NCBI GenBank assembly: GCA_030151825.1
Contig: JASLCP010000061.1
Location: 1-12,201, forward strand
Source: Candidatus Saccharimonadales bacterium
GTDB taxonomy: Bacteria; Patescibacteriota; Saccharimonadia; Saccharimonadales; Saccharimonadaceae
Length of the DNA stretch: 12,201 nucleotides
Reading direction: 5' to 3'
Below the pieces are notes generated by a model. It was not told the origin of the DNA. It worked only from the letters and a program-made list of their open reading frames with translations, and searched no databases. Each line of letters begins with the position of its first letter. The first letter of the stretch is position 1. Shown piece by piece: positions 5,968 through 12,201 of this stretch. A program made the position numbers and the translations under genes.

Positions 5968-6719
5968 TATGCGGTCTCCTCTGTTTGGTTTTCGTCGCCA
6001 TAGACTTTGAGGAAAATATCGTCAAGACTAAGGCCGCCAAATTTCTTTTTGACTTCTGCGATAGTGCCGTAAGCGTGCGCCGTACCGTCCTTCAGGAGGA
6101 TAATGCGATCACATAGTCGTTCGACTTCTTCCATTTGGTGCGTGACAAAGATAACGGTTGCACCAGCTTTTTGGTGCTCTTCGATAATATCCATTAACAG
6201 GCGACGGTTCACTGGGTCAAAGCCTTTGGTTGGTTCGTCCAAAATCAACAAATCTGGGTCATTCATAATGGTGATGCCGAGTTGGATTTTTTGCTGTTGG
6301 CCGCCCGACAGCTTGTCGAGCCGAGTGGTGGCTTTGTCGACTAATTTGACGCGCTCTAAATACGCCATTGATCGTGTCCGCGCCTCGTCCTTTGACAGGC
6401 CTTTGAGTCGACCAAAATAGATCATGGCGTCAATCACGGATTCTTTTTTGTACAAGCCGCGTTCCTCGGGCAAATAGCCCAGTTTGGTGCCACCATCAAC
6501 GGTAAAATCTTTGCCATTAATATGCAGCGTACCGCTGGTCGGCTGGTAGATACCCAGTAGTGAACGAATTGTCGTTGTCTTGCCGGATCCGTTACTACCC
6601 AAAAAGCCAAAGACTTCACCGCGACGTACGTCAAATGACAGATCATTAATCACGGTCTTGTTATCAAAATCAATGCGAAAATTTTTAATCGAAACGATTG
6701 CTTCAGACTGTTGCGCCAC
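5967..6719 (-). CDS. ABC exporter ATP-binding protein (NatA-like), 250 aa
   Basis: Energising subunit of the exporter. Walker A GSNGSGKTT (41-49), the GYLPEERGLY segment (81-90) typical of the NatA/DrrA branch at the Q-loop, signature LSGGQQQK (137-144), Walker B LLILDEP (157-163), D-loop FDP (167-169) and H-loop His194 are all present, so it should be active. The start is GTG 6719 rather than ATG; the only nearby ATG (6723-6721) is out of frame and gives a 6-codon ORF. A purine-rich AAAGGGGG ribosome site lies about 5 nt before the GTG, slightly close. It is divergent from the FKBP gene across 61 bp. Confidence 0.95.
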   Translation of the reverse strand: MAQQSEAIVSIKNFRIDFDNKTVINDLSFDVRRGEVFGFLGSNGSGKTTTIRSLLGIYQPTSGTLHINGKDFTVDGGTKLGYLPEERGLYKKESVIDAMIYFGRLKGLSKDEARTRSMAYLERVKLVDKATTRLDKLSGGQQQKIQLGITIMNDPDLLILDEPTKGFDPVNRRLLMDIIEEHQKAGATVIFVTHQMEEVERLCDRIILLKDGTAHAYGTIAEVKKKFGGLSLDDIFLKVYGDENQTEETA

Positions 6720-6780
6720 GCATCCCCCTTTGTCGGTACATTAAGCTCTTTTTATTGTATCATGGAGAAAAGGAGAATAC
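6720..6780. promoter_or_regulatory. Divergent promoter region, ABC operon / FKBP gene
   Basis: Sixty-one bases separate the two start codons. A short AT-rich stretch near 6753-6764 offers back-to-back -10 candidates: TATCAT on plus, TACAAT on minus. Neither has a convincing -35. The FKBP gene has a good ribosome site (AAAGGAGAA) just before its ATG. Confidence 0.4.
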
Positions 6781-7152
6781 ATGGCACTAGAAGGAACACA
6801 CTTAGCGAATTTTGAGCCGCGCGCGAACGTGGAGGCACTTGAAATTATTGATATCGTCGAGGGCACGGGCGACGAAGTGGCGCATGGCGCGACGATCACG
6901 GCACATTACACCGGTGCACTTGTAGCGAACGGTGTGATTTTTCAGAGTTCGCATGATTTTGGTAATCCCATCAGCTTTGGGCTGAACCAAGTTATTCAGG
7001 GGTGGACAGACGGTGTGCCGGGTATGAAAGTTGGTGGCACTCGTCGATTGATCATTCCAGCGCAGCAAGCGTACGGCGCCGCCTCACCTGCTCCGAACAT
7101 CCCCGCGAATGCTGATTTGGTGTTTGATATCGAGCTGGTCGCGATTAACTAG
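6781..7152 (+). CDS. FKBP-type peptidyl-prolyl cis-trans isomerase, 123 aa
   Basis: Prolyl isomerase/chaperone, cytoplasmic since no signal peptide is present. A single FKBP domain spans about 20-122: EGTGDEVAHGATITAHYTG (27-45), VIFQSSHDFG (52-61), VIQGWTDGVPGMKVGGTRRLIIPAQQAYG (71-99), NIPANADLVFDIELV (106-120). The aromatic and hydrophobic pocket residues of the family are present (Tyr43, Val71-Ile72, Trp75, Tyr98); Gln54 stands where Asp is common (F-D-S-S to F-Q-S-S). The stop TAG overlaps the stop of the convergent gene through the palindrome CTAG. I see no terminator between them. Confidence 0.96.
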   Translation: MALEGTHLANFEPRANVEALEIIDIVEGTGDEVAHGATITAHYTGALVANGVIFQSSHDFGNPISFGLNQVIQGWTDGVPGMKVGGTRRLIIPAQQAYGAASPAPNIPANADLVFDIELVAIN

Positions 7153-8255
7153 CGCGTACGACGTATCGGTGAAAATTCTTGATATTTTTCGGCCAGCTGA
7201 TCGCTTGTATGAAATTTTGTATTGGTGCGAATTCGTCGTAGTTCTTCGGGACACTCGCCCTTTTGGTACAATGCAAACAAATCCTTAATCGTGGTTGTGG
7301 CGTGAGTGACGATGGCTTGCGCCTCGGCACTGGGCGACCCTTCAAAACATTGTGCAAAAGCGTCGGTTGTTGCATAAGGGCTATATCGTCCAGGAATAGC
7401 CAGATGCATTTTGCCGCGAATAATTAGTGCGCGATAGCGTTTTTTGTCACGAAACGACGCGGCAGCTTTGATTTCGGCTGGTAGTACACGGTGAATCTCG
7501 CCCCAATGTTGATTGATAACAGTAATATCGTGCGTCTGCGACCGATATTCATAACCGCTACCAGCTCGGTAAGTTGATGGAATCGGAATATAGTTTGGAT
7601 CATTCAGATAGAGCAGCGCTAGTAGTGCATTGCATTCATGACCGAGTCCCAAATGATCACCGACAGCGTCTATTTCATTTTCGCGACTGGCAATTTGCAA
7701 ATGAACGGCATTTAACTCGGCAATTGCCAGGGTATCGGCAAATGTCTGCTCGCGGATTTTTCGTGTGACATCGCCGGCAATAATCGATTTCATAATGGGT
7801 GTAAATGCGAGGTTGAGAGCGATGCGGAATTGGTCGGTATCTTCGCTCAGATACGGATAGTCGGGGCTGGTGTCGAGTACTTCTTGGTTGATGAGAGCTT
7901 GTTTCCAGCAGGTTTCGGCGGTGTTTAAAAGCGCCATGCGGTCGTTCGTATCTATGTCGTCGCAGACAAGTCCTGCTTCGGCCGCCGCCCAACCGCCCGC
8001 ATTCAAATACGATGGCAGCCATTCATTCTGCAATGCTTCGGCGATCTGTTGCAACTGTCGTCCGCCTGATCGTCCAACAAAGACTTTGTGGATATTCATA
8101 TAGTTTCGGTAGGCACTATTTGGTGAAAACCCAGGATATTCGTCAGACGATGCTGCTCGCTGATAGAGTGTATCGAATCCTGGCAGAGAGTCATTATCAG
8201 AGGTGTATAGACGCTTAACGGGTTCGTGAGATACGGACTCGCGTTTCTTTGACAT
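7149..8255 (-). CDS. Hypothetical soluble protein, 368 aa
   Basis: I do not recognise the family. It is a real gene: long intact frame, GGGGAG ribosome site 8 nt before ATG 8255, and codon use like its neighbours. There is no signal peptide or membrane span. The N-terminal 55 residues are polar and probably flexible, with a PGF repeat (PGFDTLYQRA, PGFSPNSAYR). The middle is rich in predicted helix (about 60-220). A His-containing stretch GDHLGLGHECNALLALLYL (199-217) stands out but does not match a known metalloenzyme motif. After it comes a probably mixed region with HDITVINQHWGEIHRVLP (242-259) and RYRALIIRGKMHLAIPGRYSP (273-293), then helix to the end. It lies 72 bp downstream of another unrecognised long gene in the same direction. 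Confidence 0.85.
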   Translation of the reverse strand: MSKKRESVSHEPVKRLYTSDNDSLPGFDTLYQRAASSDEYPGFSPNSAYRNYMNIHKVFVGRSGGRQLQQIAEALQNEWLPSYLNAGGWAAAEAGLVCDDIDTNDRMALLNTAETCWKQALINQEVLDTSPDYPYLSEDTDQFRIALNLAFTPIMKSIIAGDVTRKIREQTFADTLAIAELNAVHLQIASRENEIDAVGDHLGLGHECNALLALLYLNDPNYIPIPSTYRAGSGYEYRSQTHDITVINQHWGEIHRVLPAEIKAAASFRDKKRYRALIIRGKMHLAIPGRYSPYATTDAFAQCFEGSPSAEAQAIVTHATTTIKDLFALYQKGECPEELRRIRTNTKFHTSDQLAEKYQEFSPIRRTR

Positions 8256-8327
8256 GGTTAGCTCCCCTGCTCCATATACTTTATATATACGCTACGTGGT
8301 GGGCGTTTGCAATAACCATAGGCGGTT

Positions 8328-9341
8328 TTATTGTGGGTCGAGGTGATCGGGTGAGAACGTGGGTAGTTCGGTCAGGTACATACGGCCCGATAGCGGGATT
8401 TTGGCGCGGCGATAGCGATTGTCGTACGATGGGATACTCATGTCGAGTGTCAGTAAGTTAGGGTCCATAGTAGTTGAGAGTAAATTGATGCCAGAAACGG
8501 TGCCGACGAGCTTGGTGCCGGGCTTTAGTGAGATATAGTTAAATACGCCGCCAGCACCTTCGAAAAAGGCCTGCCTGACGCCGCTGACTCGATACGGTGC
8601 AACCAGTGAAAACTCCATTGTTTTATTGATGTATTGGGTGAGGTATTGCGAGAGTGTTTCGTGCGCTGCCCCATTTAATTCTTGCAAGTCAACGCGAGAC
8701 AGTTGGCGCAGTTGTTGGGTGCGCGTCTCACCGTTAAATATGGCAGCGTCGACATCATCGATAATATCGGGATGATAAGCACTCAAGATCTCGGCAGTGT
8801 TCAAATAAGGGCGATTAGCTCTTGTAATATGAACAGTGTCGTCTGTAGGAATAAGATACTGCTGCTGACTGAACGATGCGCCGACGGCTTGTATGCGAGC
8901 ATCACACGTGGCTTCTGCTTGAGTAAGATGGGCAATACGAAAGCCATCTTCTTTACGGAGCGCAAAGTAGCCGAGTGATTGCACAAGCAAATTGTCGACA
9001 TATTCGGTACGAGCCTGAATCGCTTCGCGCGGTAATGATGATTTGCCATTTTCATCCTTAGTGACTTGGGTGAAATCGCCACGCTGCACGATAACGGATC
9101 CACTTACACGCAGCTCTTCGCCGAAATGGCGGCTTTTGACATCAAGTTCATCGATCATTTTGCGGAGCAAGGTGGTGTCGACCTCGCCCGTTCGGTCAAC
9201 ACTTTCATTAATGCATAGTTCGGCAATTTTGGCCATTTCATGTGCGTTGGTGATGACAGGGTCGTCAGATAGTTCGTGTCCCCATAGCTCTGCTGATGCT
9301 GCATCGATATCATTGTGCGAAAAATCACGTAGCTCACTCAT
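8328..9341 (-). CDS. Hypothetical soluble protein, 337 aa
   Basis: No family recognised. The frame continues to an ATG at 9413, but that upstream part runs through the terminator hairpin of the neighbouring gene, so the start is set at ATG 9341 (MSELRDFSHND). That ATG has no ribosome site but has -10-like boxes 5-11 nt upstream, as for other genes here. The protein is acidic and soluble with no membrane segment. It has a helical N-terminal half (NAHEMAKIAELCINESVD, TTLLRKMIDELDVKSRHFGEEL), a central helical region (about 105-240) and a C-terminal part likely rich in strand (GVFNYISLKPGTKLVGTVSGINLLSTTMDPNLLTLDMSIP, 265-304). With the 368-aa gene downstream it forms a same-strand pair, but I see no clear similarity between the two. 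Confidence 0.82.
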   Translation of the reverse strand: MSELRDFSHNDIDAASAELWGHELSDDPVITNAHEMAKIAELCINESVDRTGEVDTTLLRKMIDELDVKSRHFGEELRVSGSVIVQRGDFTQVTKDENGKSSLPREAIQARTEYVDNLLVQSLGYFALRKEDGFRIAHLTQAEATCDARIQAVGASFSQQQYLIPTDDTVHITRANRPYLNTAEILSAYHPDIIDDVDAAIFNGETRTQQLRQLSRVDLQELNGAAHETLSQYLTQYINKTMEFSLVAPYRVSGVRQAFFEGAGGVFNYISLKPGTKLVGTVSGINLLSTTMDPNLLTLDMSIPSYDNRYRRAKIPLSGRMYLTELPTFSPDHLDPQ

Positions 9342-9346
9342 GACAT

Positions 9347-9376
9347 AGTGTACGCATAGCACCCCGTTTTTTGCAA
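9347..9376 (-). promoter_or_regulatory. Candidate short-leader promoter of the 337-aa gene
   Basis: Minus strand: TTGCAA (9376-9371) then, at 18-nt spacing, TACACT (9352-9347), 5 nt before ATG 9341. An alternative is the extended -10 TGC-TATGCG (9361-9353), 11 nt before the ATG. Either predicts a leader of at most a few bases. Confidence 0.4.
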
Positions 9377-9382
9377 TAACAA

Positions 9383-9410
9383 AATACGCGGAAGGTGTCT
9401 TCCGCGTATT
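9383..9410 (-). terminator. Rho-independent terminator of the 81-aa gene
   Basis: A perfect 12-bp stem (AATACGCGGAAG with CTTCCGCGTATT) around a 4-nt loop begins 21 nt past the stop of the 81-aa gene. On the minus strand it is followed by TTGTTATTG, so the tail reads ATTTTGTTATTG. It also marks where the next gene's region begins. Confidence 0.75.
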
Positions 9411-9431
9411 CATGTGTCCCGAGTCATCGGT

Positions 9432-9677
9432 CTAGCCGATACTCAGCAGCGTCCAGCTGCCGCCATGGTTGTCGCTGCGCAGACGGAACTCGTGGTCGCC
9501 GTCGCTCATCGTCAAAACTTGGGCGATTTTTTCACCCTTTCTGATGATGGCGCGCAGACCGTTGTCGACGAATTCGATGCTGCGTCCCTCGTATTCCATG
9601 CGGCGCGGGATGGCACGCATATCGCGGCCAAAGCCCATGCTGGTAATGGTAACTGGTGTGTTGATTGTGTTTGTCAT
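9432..9677 (-). CDS. Small hypothetical protein, 81 aa
   Basis: Not recognised. A purine-rich ribosome site (AGAGGGGGAATAGGA) precedes ATG 9677, and a clear terminator follows the stop, so this is very probably a real gene ending its own transcript. The protein is small, soluble and charged, with alternating hydrophobic residues suggesting a small beta-rich fold: NTPVTITSMGFGRDMRAIPRRMEYEGRSIEFVDNG (res 6-40), IIRKGEKIAQVLTMSDGDHEFRLRSD (44-69), then GGSWTLLSIG at the end. The ribosome site overlaps the stop of an upstream open frame that lacks a start codon (9681-9905). Confidence 0.75.
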   Translation of the reverse strand: MTNTINTPVTITSMGFGRDMRAIPRRMEYEGRSIEFVDNGLRAIIRKGEKIAQVLTMSDGDHEFRLRSDNHGGSWTLLSIG

Positions 9678-9680
9678 GTC

Positions 9681-9905
9681 CTATTCCCCCTCTTTTGGAC
9701 TAGTAATTTTGAGTTTAAAAAATACTGACCACAAGAATGTTCGTGTCAGCAGCGGATTTATGGGTGGAACTACAAGACCTGACAAAGTAACCGCACCTAT
9801 TTGCCGTGATGTCTGAAGTAGTGATGTAAGTGTGGCAGTGGCCGGAGCGTACCAACTTGAGTTATATAAGTCTGCGAGTGGAAAGGTCGCCCAGTACTCA
9901 CATGA
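9681..9905 (-). pseudogene. Open frame of 74 codons without a start codon, possible gene remnant
   Basis: Minus-strand frame from just after an in-frame TAG (9908-9906) to TAG 9683-9681, with no ATG or GTG and only a late TTG. The second half reads like protein (TLSGLVVPPINPLLTRTFLW then SVFFKLKITSPKEGE). Its stop sits inside the ribosome site of the 81-aa gene, as in a coupled operon. The only ATG at its head (9903-9901) is out of frame and followed at once by TGA. It may be a decayed or frameshifted small gene, a gene with a rare start, or a chance open frame. A possible promoter lies upstream (CTGACG, 17 nt, TATAGT ending near 9905). I see nothing else in 9678-9981. Confidence 0.25.
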
Positions 9906-9981
9906 CTATATATAAGTATACCGCTGGCGTCAGTTGAGCGGTCAAGGCAGTATGTGGCTTTTACAACTTATTAAATAATCC

Positions 9982-10674
9982 TTAAGCTTTGTGTAAGATT
10001 CTTCGAACAGGAATAGTAACAGCACCAAGCGTTAATCCAACCAAGATCACCCACGCCAAGCTGACGCACCAACCGGCCAAAATATCGGTTGGATAATGAA
10101 CACCTAGGTATAGTCGTGTAAAGGCAATATAAAACATATAGATTGCCCCGCTTGCGATGGCTGGGTAGCGCCATTTAGTATGCCACGCAAGTGCGACGAC
10201 AGTAAACGCCAGTGCGCTTGATAGCATGGCGTGCCCACTGGGGAACGAATAGCCCGATTCGAATACTATGTGGTGCCACAGGTCAGGACGGTTACGTTCA
10301 AAAATAACCTTCAGAATAAAGTTAAGCGCCCCTGCTCCACCGATACCGGCAACAATCTGCAAACACGCCATCCAGCGTCGTCGCCACGCATAAAATGCCA
10401 AAATAATCAGGCCAATACTAATGACGCCAATTACGCCGCCAATATCGGTGGTTGCCACGACAATATCATTCAGTACGGGTGTCGATCGGTGGTGAATGCC
10501 GAGCAGTACACGGCTATCAATGGCAGTTGTGTCACCTTCAAATACCTGGTGTGCAATATAGCCAAATAGTAAAATCGGGATGACAAACAGCAAAAAAGCG
10601 ATAATCAGCCGTTGCCAAATGCGCGGACTAATGCGAGTGTTTACCTGATCATATACGTTGCGGGTCCAAGCCAT
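9982..10674 (-). CDS. PAP2-superfamily membrane phosphatase, 230 aa
   Basis: Integral membrane phosphatase that removes phosphate from lipid phosphates such as phosphatidic acid, phosphatidylglycerol phosphate or undecaprenyl pyrophosphate. All three catalytic motifs are intact: KX6RP (Lys122 to Arg129-Pro130), PSGH (145-148) and the SRX5HX3D counterpart TRLYLGVHYPTD (Thr186 for Ser, Arg187, His193, Asp197). About six hydrophobic segments are visible (roughly 22-42, 78-96, 103-121, 148-165, 170-186, 198-222). An RNA start region with a GAGGA ribosome site precedes ATG 10674. It is divergent from tgt with 51 bp between. Substrate is not readable; undecaprenyl-pyrophosphate recycling would be a natural role. 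Confidence 0.93.
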   Translation of the reverse strand: MAWTRNVYDQVNTRISPRIWQRLIIAFLLFVIPILLFGYIAHQVFEGDTTAIDSRVLLGIHHRSTPVLNDIVVATTDIGGVIGVISIGLIILAFYAWRRRWMACLQIVAGIGGAGALNFILKVIFERNRPDLWHHIVFESGYSFPSGHAMLSSALAFTVVALAWHTKWRYPAIASGAIYMFYIAFTRLYLGVHYPTDILAGWCVSLAWVILVGLTLGAVTIPVRRILHKA

Positions 10675-10707
10675 AGTCCTCTTATTTTACTACAATGTAA
10701 ACGGCTG

Positions 10708-10716
10708 TGCTACTAT
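10708..10716 (+). promoter_or_regulatory. Extended -10 promoter element of tgt
   Basis: TGC-TACTAT, an extended -10, ends 9 nt before ATG 10726, so the transcript would have a leader of only a few bases. The intervening AGGT could serve as a minimal ribosome site if transcription starts a little earlier. Confidence 0.5.
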
Positions 10717-10725
10717 AGGTAACAG

Positions 10726-11925
10726 ATGAGCGAGGCGCTTTCTTTTACGATTCACCACCGGCTTGATGGCGCATTGGCGCGCACGGGTACGATTACCACA
10801 CCGCATGGCACGATTGAGACGCCGGCGTTTATTCCGGTTGGCACCAAAGCAACGCTCAAAGCGCTAACGCCCGAGCAGCTAAAAGACACTGGTGCGCAGG
10901 CGGTGTTGGTGAATGCGTATCACCTTTACTTGCGACCTGGTCACGAGCTGATTGACCACGCCGGCGGCGTGCATGAGTTTATGCACTGGGACGGCCCGAC
11001 ATTCAGTGATAGCGGCGGATTTCAGGTGATGAGCCTGGGGGTTGGGTTTAAAAAAGTTGTCGATATGGATGGCGCGCCCGACCAAAAAGCCACCAAGAAA
11101 AAGGACAAGCTAGCCTGGATCGATAATAACGGTGTGCGGTTCAAGTCACATCTGGACGGTAGTATGCATTATTTTACGCCCGAGCTGTCGATGCAAATCC
11201 AGCACGGGATTGGCGCGGATATCACATTTGCTTTTGACGAACTAACGACGCTGTTTCATGATTATGACTATCAAGTCGAGAGCTTGAACGAGCGCACGCA
11301 TCCGTGGGCGATGCGCAGTCTGGCTGAGCATCAACGCCTGAATGCCGAACGCAGCCATCGTCCGCCGCAAGCATTGTTTGGTGTGATTCAGGGTGCTGAC
11401 CACGAAGATTTACGCCGTCAGTGTGCGCGCTATCTTGGCGCGATGGATTTCGATGGCTATGGACTGGGCGGTGCTCTGCGCAAAAGCAACATCGGTAATA
11501 ATGTGCGCTGGATGTGCGAAGAGCTTCCCGAAGAAAAGCCGCGGCATATGCTGGGAATATCAGAGCCTGACGATATTTTTGACTGTATCGAAAACGGTGC
11601 CGATACCTTTGACTGTGTCTCGCCTGCCCGCGTTGGCCGTAATGGTGCGCTGTATACGCGCCGCGGCCGTGTGAATGTGACACGCCTAGAGTTCAAGGAA
11701 AAATTCGAGCCGTTTGACGCTGACTGCGATTGCTATACTTGTCAGAACTTTACTGCCGCCTACTTGCATCATCTCTTTAAGTCCGATGAGCTACTTTCGA
11801 ACACTCTTGCCACGATTCATAATGAACGGTTTATCGTGAAGCTTGTTGACAATATCCGCGCCAGTATTGCTGACGGCACTTTTTATGAGTTCAAAAAGAG
11901 TTTCTTGACAGACTATTACGCCTAG
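10726..11925 (+). CDS. tgt: tRNA-guanine transglycosylase, 399 aa
   Basis: Exchanges guanine-34 in the anticodon of GUN tRNAs for a 7-deazaguanine base. Catalytic and structural landmarks are present: SDSGGFQVMSLG (94-105, Asp95), VIQG (220-223), nucleophile in DTFDCVSPARVGRNG (Asp296), zinc ligands Cys334, Cys336, Cys339 and His365 (IHNERF). Two departures stand out. First, between SLG (105) and GVRF (136) there are about 30 residues, Lys/Asp-rich, where typical bacterial enzymes have 8-10. Second, the substrate loop usually reading GGL.VGE is GGALRKSNIG (248-257), so the glutamate that recognises the preQ1 aminomethyl group is absent. It may use a different base, such as queuine, or simply be divergent. 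It has a terminator about 85 bp after its stop. Confidence 0.94.
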   Translation: MSEALSFTIHHRLDGALARTGTITTPHGTIETPAFIPVGTKATLKALTPEQLKDTGAQAVLVNAYHLYLRPGHELIDHAGGVHEFMHWDGPTFSDSGGFQVMSLGVGFKKVVDMDGAPDQKATKKKDKLAWIDNNGVRFKSHLDGSMHYFTPELSMQIQHGIGADITFAFDELTTLFHDYDYQVESLNERTHPWAMRSLAEHQRLNAERSHRPPQALFGVIQGADHEDLRRQCARYLGAMDFDGYGLGGALRKSNIGNNVRWMCEELPEEKPRHMLGISEPDDIFDCIENGADTFDCVSPARVGRNGALYTRRGRVNVTRLEFKEKFEPFDADCDCYTCQNFTAAYLHHLFKSDELLSNTLATIHNERFIVKLVDNIRASIADGTFYEFKKSFLTDYYA

Positions 11926-11933
11926 ATATTGTA

Positions 11934-11969
11934 ATATTTATATAAATATGGTGCCATAAATATATGGCA
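11934..11969. repeat. AT palindrome and small hairpin after tgt
   Basis: ATATTTATATAAATAT (11934-11949) is a perfect 16-bp palindrome. Immediately after, TGCCATA and TATGGCA form a 7-bp stem around a 4-nt loop (about 11952-11969). Neither has a T-tract. They may be protein sites, mRNA 3'-end structures, or chance in an AT-rich gap. Confidence 0.3.
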
Positions 11970-12009
11970 GAACACTGCGCGTGCGTTTCAAATGGGAGGA
12001 TACTTGCTC

Positions 12010-12051
12010 GAAACATCACCCGCTTGTATATGGGGTGGTGTTTTCTTTTTT
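12010..12051 (+). terminator. Rho-independent terminator of tgt
   Basis: GAAACATCACCC pairs with GGGTGGTGTTTT (one G-U wobble) around a loop of about 11 nt, and runs into TTTTCTTTTTT. This is a good stem and a good T-tract. Confidence 0.75.
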
Positions 12052-12116
12052 AGGTGGCTATATTGAGAGCGTGCATCTGCCTGGGCTGTATCGCTTATGT
12101 TTGCTGTGATAGAGCT

Positions 12117-12201
12117 ATGCATGGATTTATAGTTGGTACACATATTATTACAATGATTGCGTCGATGGCGTTTATGGCGACAGCACTCGGATTGGCGGGG
12201 C
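12117..12201 (+). CDS. N-terminus of a probable membrane protein, cut by the window edge
   Basis: From ATG 12117 the frame reads MHGFIVGTHIITMIASMAFM then ATALGLAG and is open to the right edge. It is strongly hydrophobic, so a first membrane span is likely. An extended -10-like TGC-TGTGAT (12102-12110) ends 6 nt before the ATG and there is no ribosome site, matching the short-leader pattern seen elsewhere. The frame is also open upstream to a GTG at 12054 just behind the tgt terminator, so an earlier start is possible. Function cannot be told from 28 residues. Confidence 0.45.
   Translation, partial: MHGFIVGTHIITMIASMAFMATALGLAG

Noticed and set aside
9342..9413. Extension of the 337-aa gene to ATG 9413
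   Set aside because: The first codons would be the terminator hairpin of the 81-aa gene read as protein; ATG 9341 with a -10 box upstream fits better.
244..11683. Several 60-150 codon open frames antisense to the genes listed (for example 2833-3294 plus, 11222-11683 minus, 9469-9816 plus)
   Set aside because: They lie opposite or across well-supported genes, mostly lack ribosome sites and have low-complexity Ser/Arg-rich products typical of shadow frames.
11993..12067. Short frame after tgt preceded by GGGAGG-like sequence
   Set aside because: Only 24 codons, the purine run is inside rather than before it, and it contains the terminator.

Overview
The window reads as a piece of a small-genome bacterial chromosome, most likely a Saccharibacteria (TM7)-type member of the Candidate Phyla Radiation. 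This is inference: known families (Tgt, FKBP, GreA, HxlR, PAP2, ABC-2 transporter) are present in divergent form, they are interleaved with soluble proteins I do not recognise, intergenic gaps are short, and several genes seem to start with almost no 5' leader. The code is standard (TGA and TAG both act as stops) and base composition is roughly balanced. I see no rRNA, tRNA, CRISPR array, transposase or phage gene.

Layout, left to right. 1-1226 (minus) is the N-terminal half of a P-type cation ATPase that has lost the phosphorylated aspartate. 1325-1792 (minus) is a GreA-like elongation factor; a perfect 28-bp palindrome separates the two. 2040-2547 (plus) is a consensus promoter, a structured leader and two tiny genes of 79 and 53 codons. 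2646-6719 (minus) holds an ABC exporter pair, an HxlR regulator and a response regulator/histidine kinase pair, all in the same direction and probably in two or three transcripts. 6781-7152 (plus) is an FKBP prolyl isomerase, divergent from the ABC operon. 7149-9341 (minus) encodes two long soluble proteins of unknown function. 9432-9677 (minus) is a small unknown gene with a clear terminator, preceded by an open frame without a start codon. 9982-10674 (minus) is a PAP2 phosphatase, divergent from tgt (10726-11925, plus). tgt is followed by a terminator and by the start of a membrane protein cut by the right edge.

How the genes work together: the ABC exporter, HxlR and two-component genes could form an envelope export-and-sensing block. 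PAP2 fits envelope lipid metabolism. Tgt acts in tRNA anticodon modification. The best leads are the catalytically disabled P-type ATPase, the Tgt with a rewritten substrate-recognition loop and an insertion, the promoter-driven pair of tiny genes (the second with a cationic amphipathic helix), and a recurring -10 box placed 5-11 nt before start codons, which suggests leaderless transcripts.
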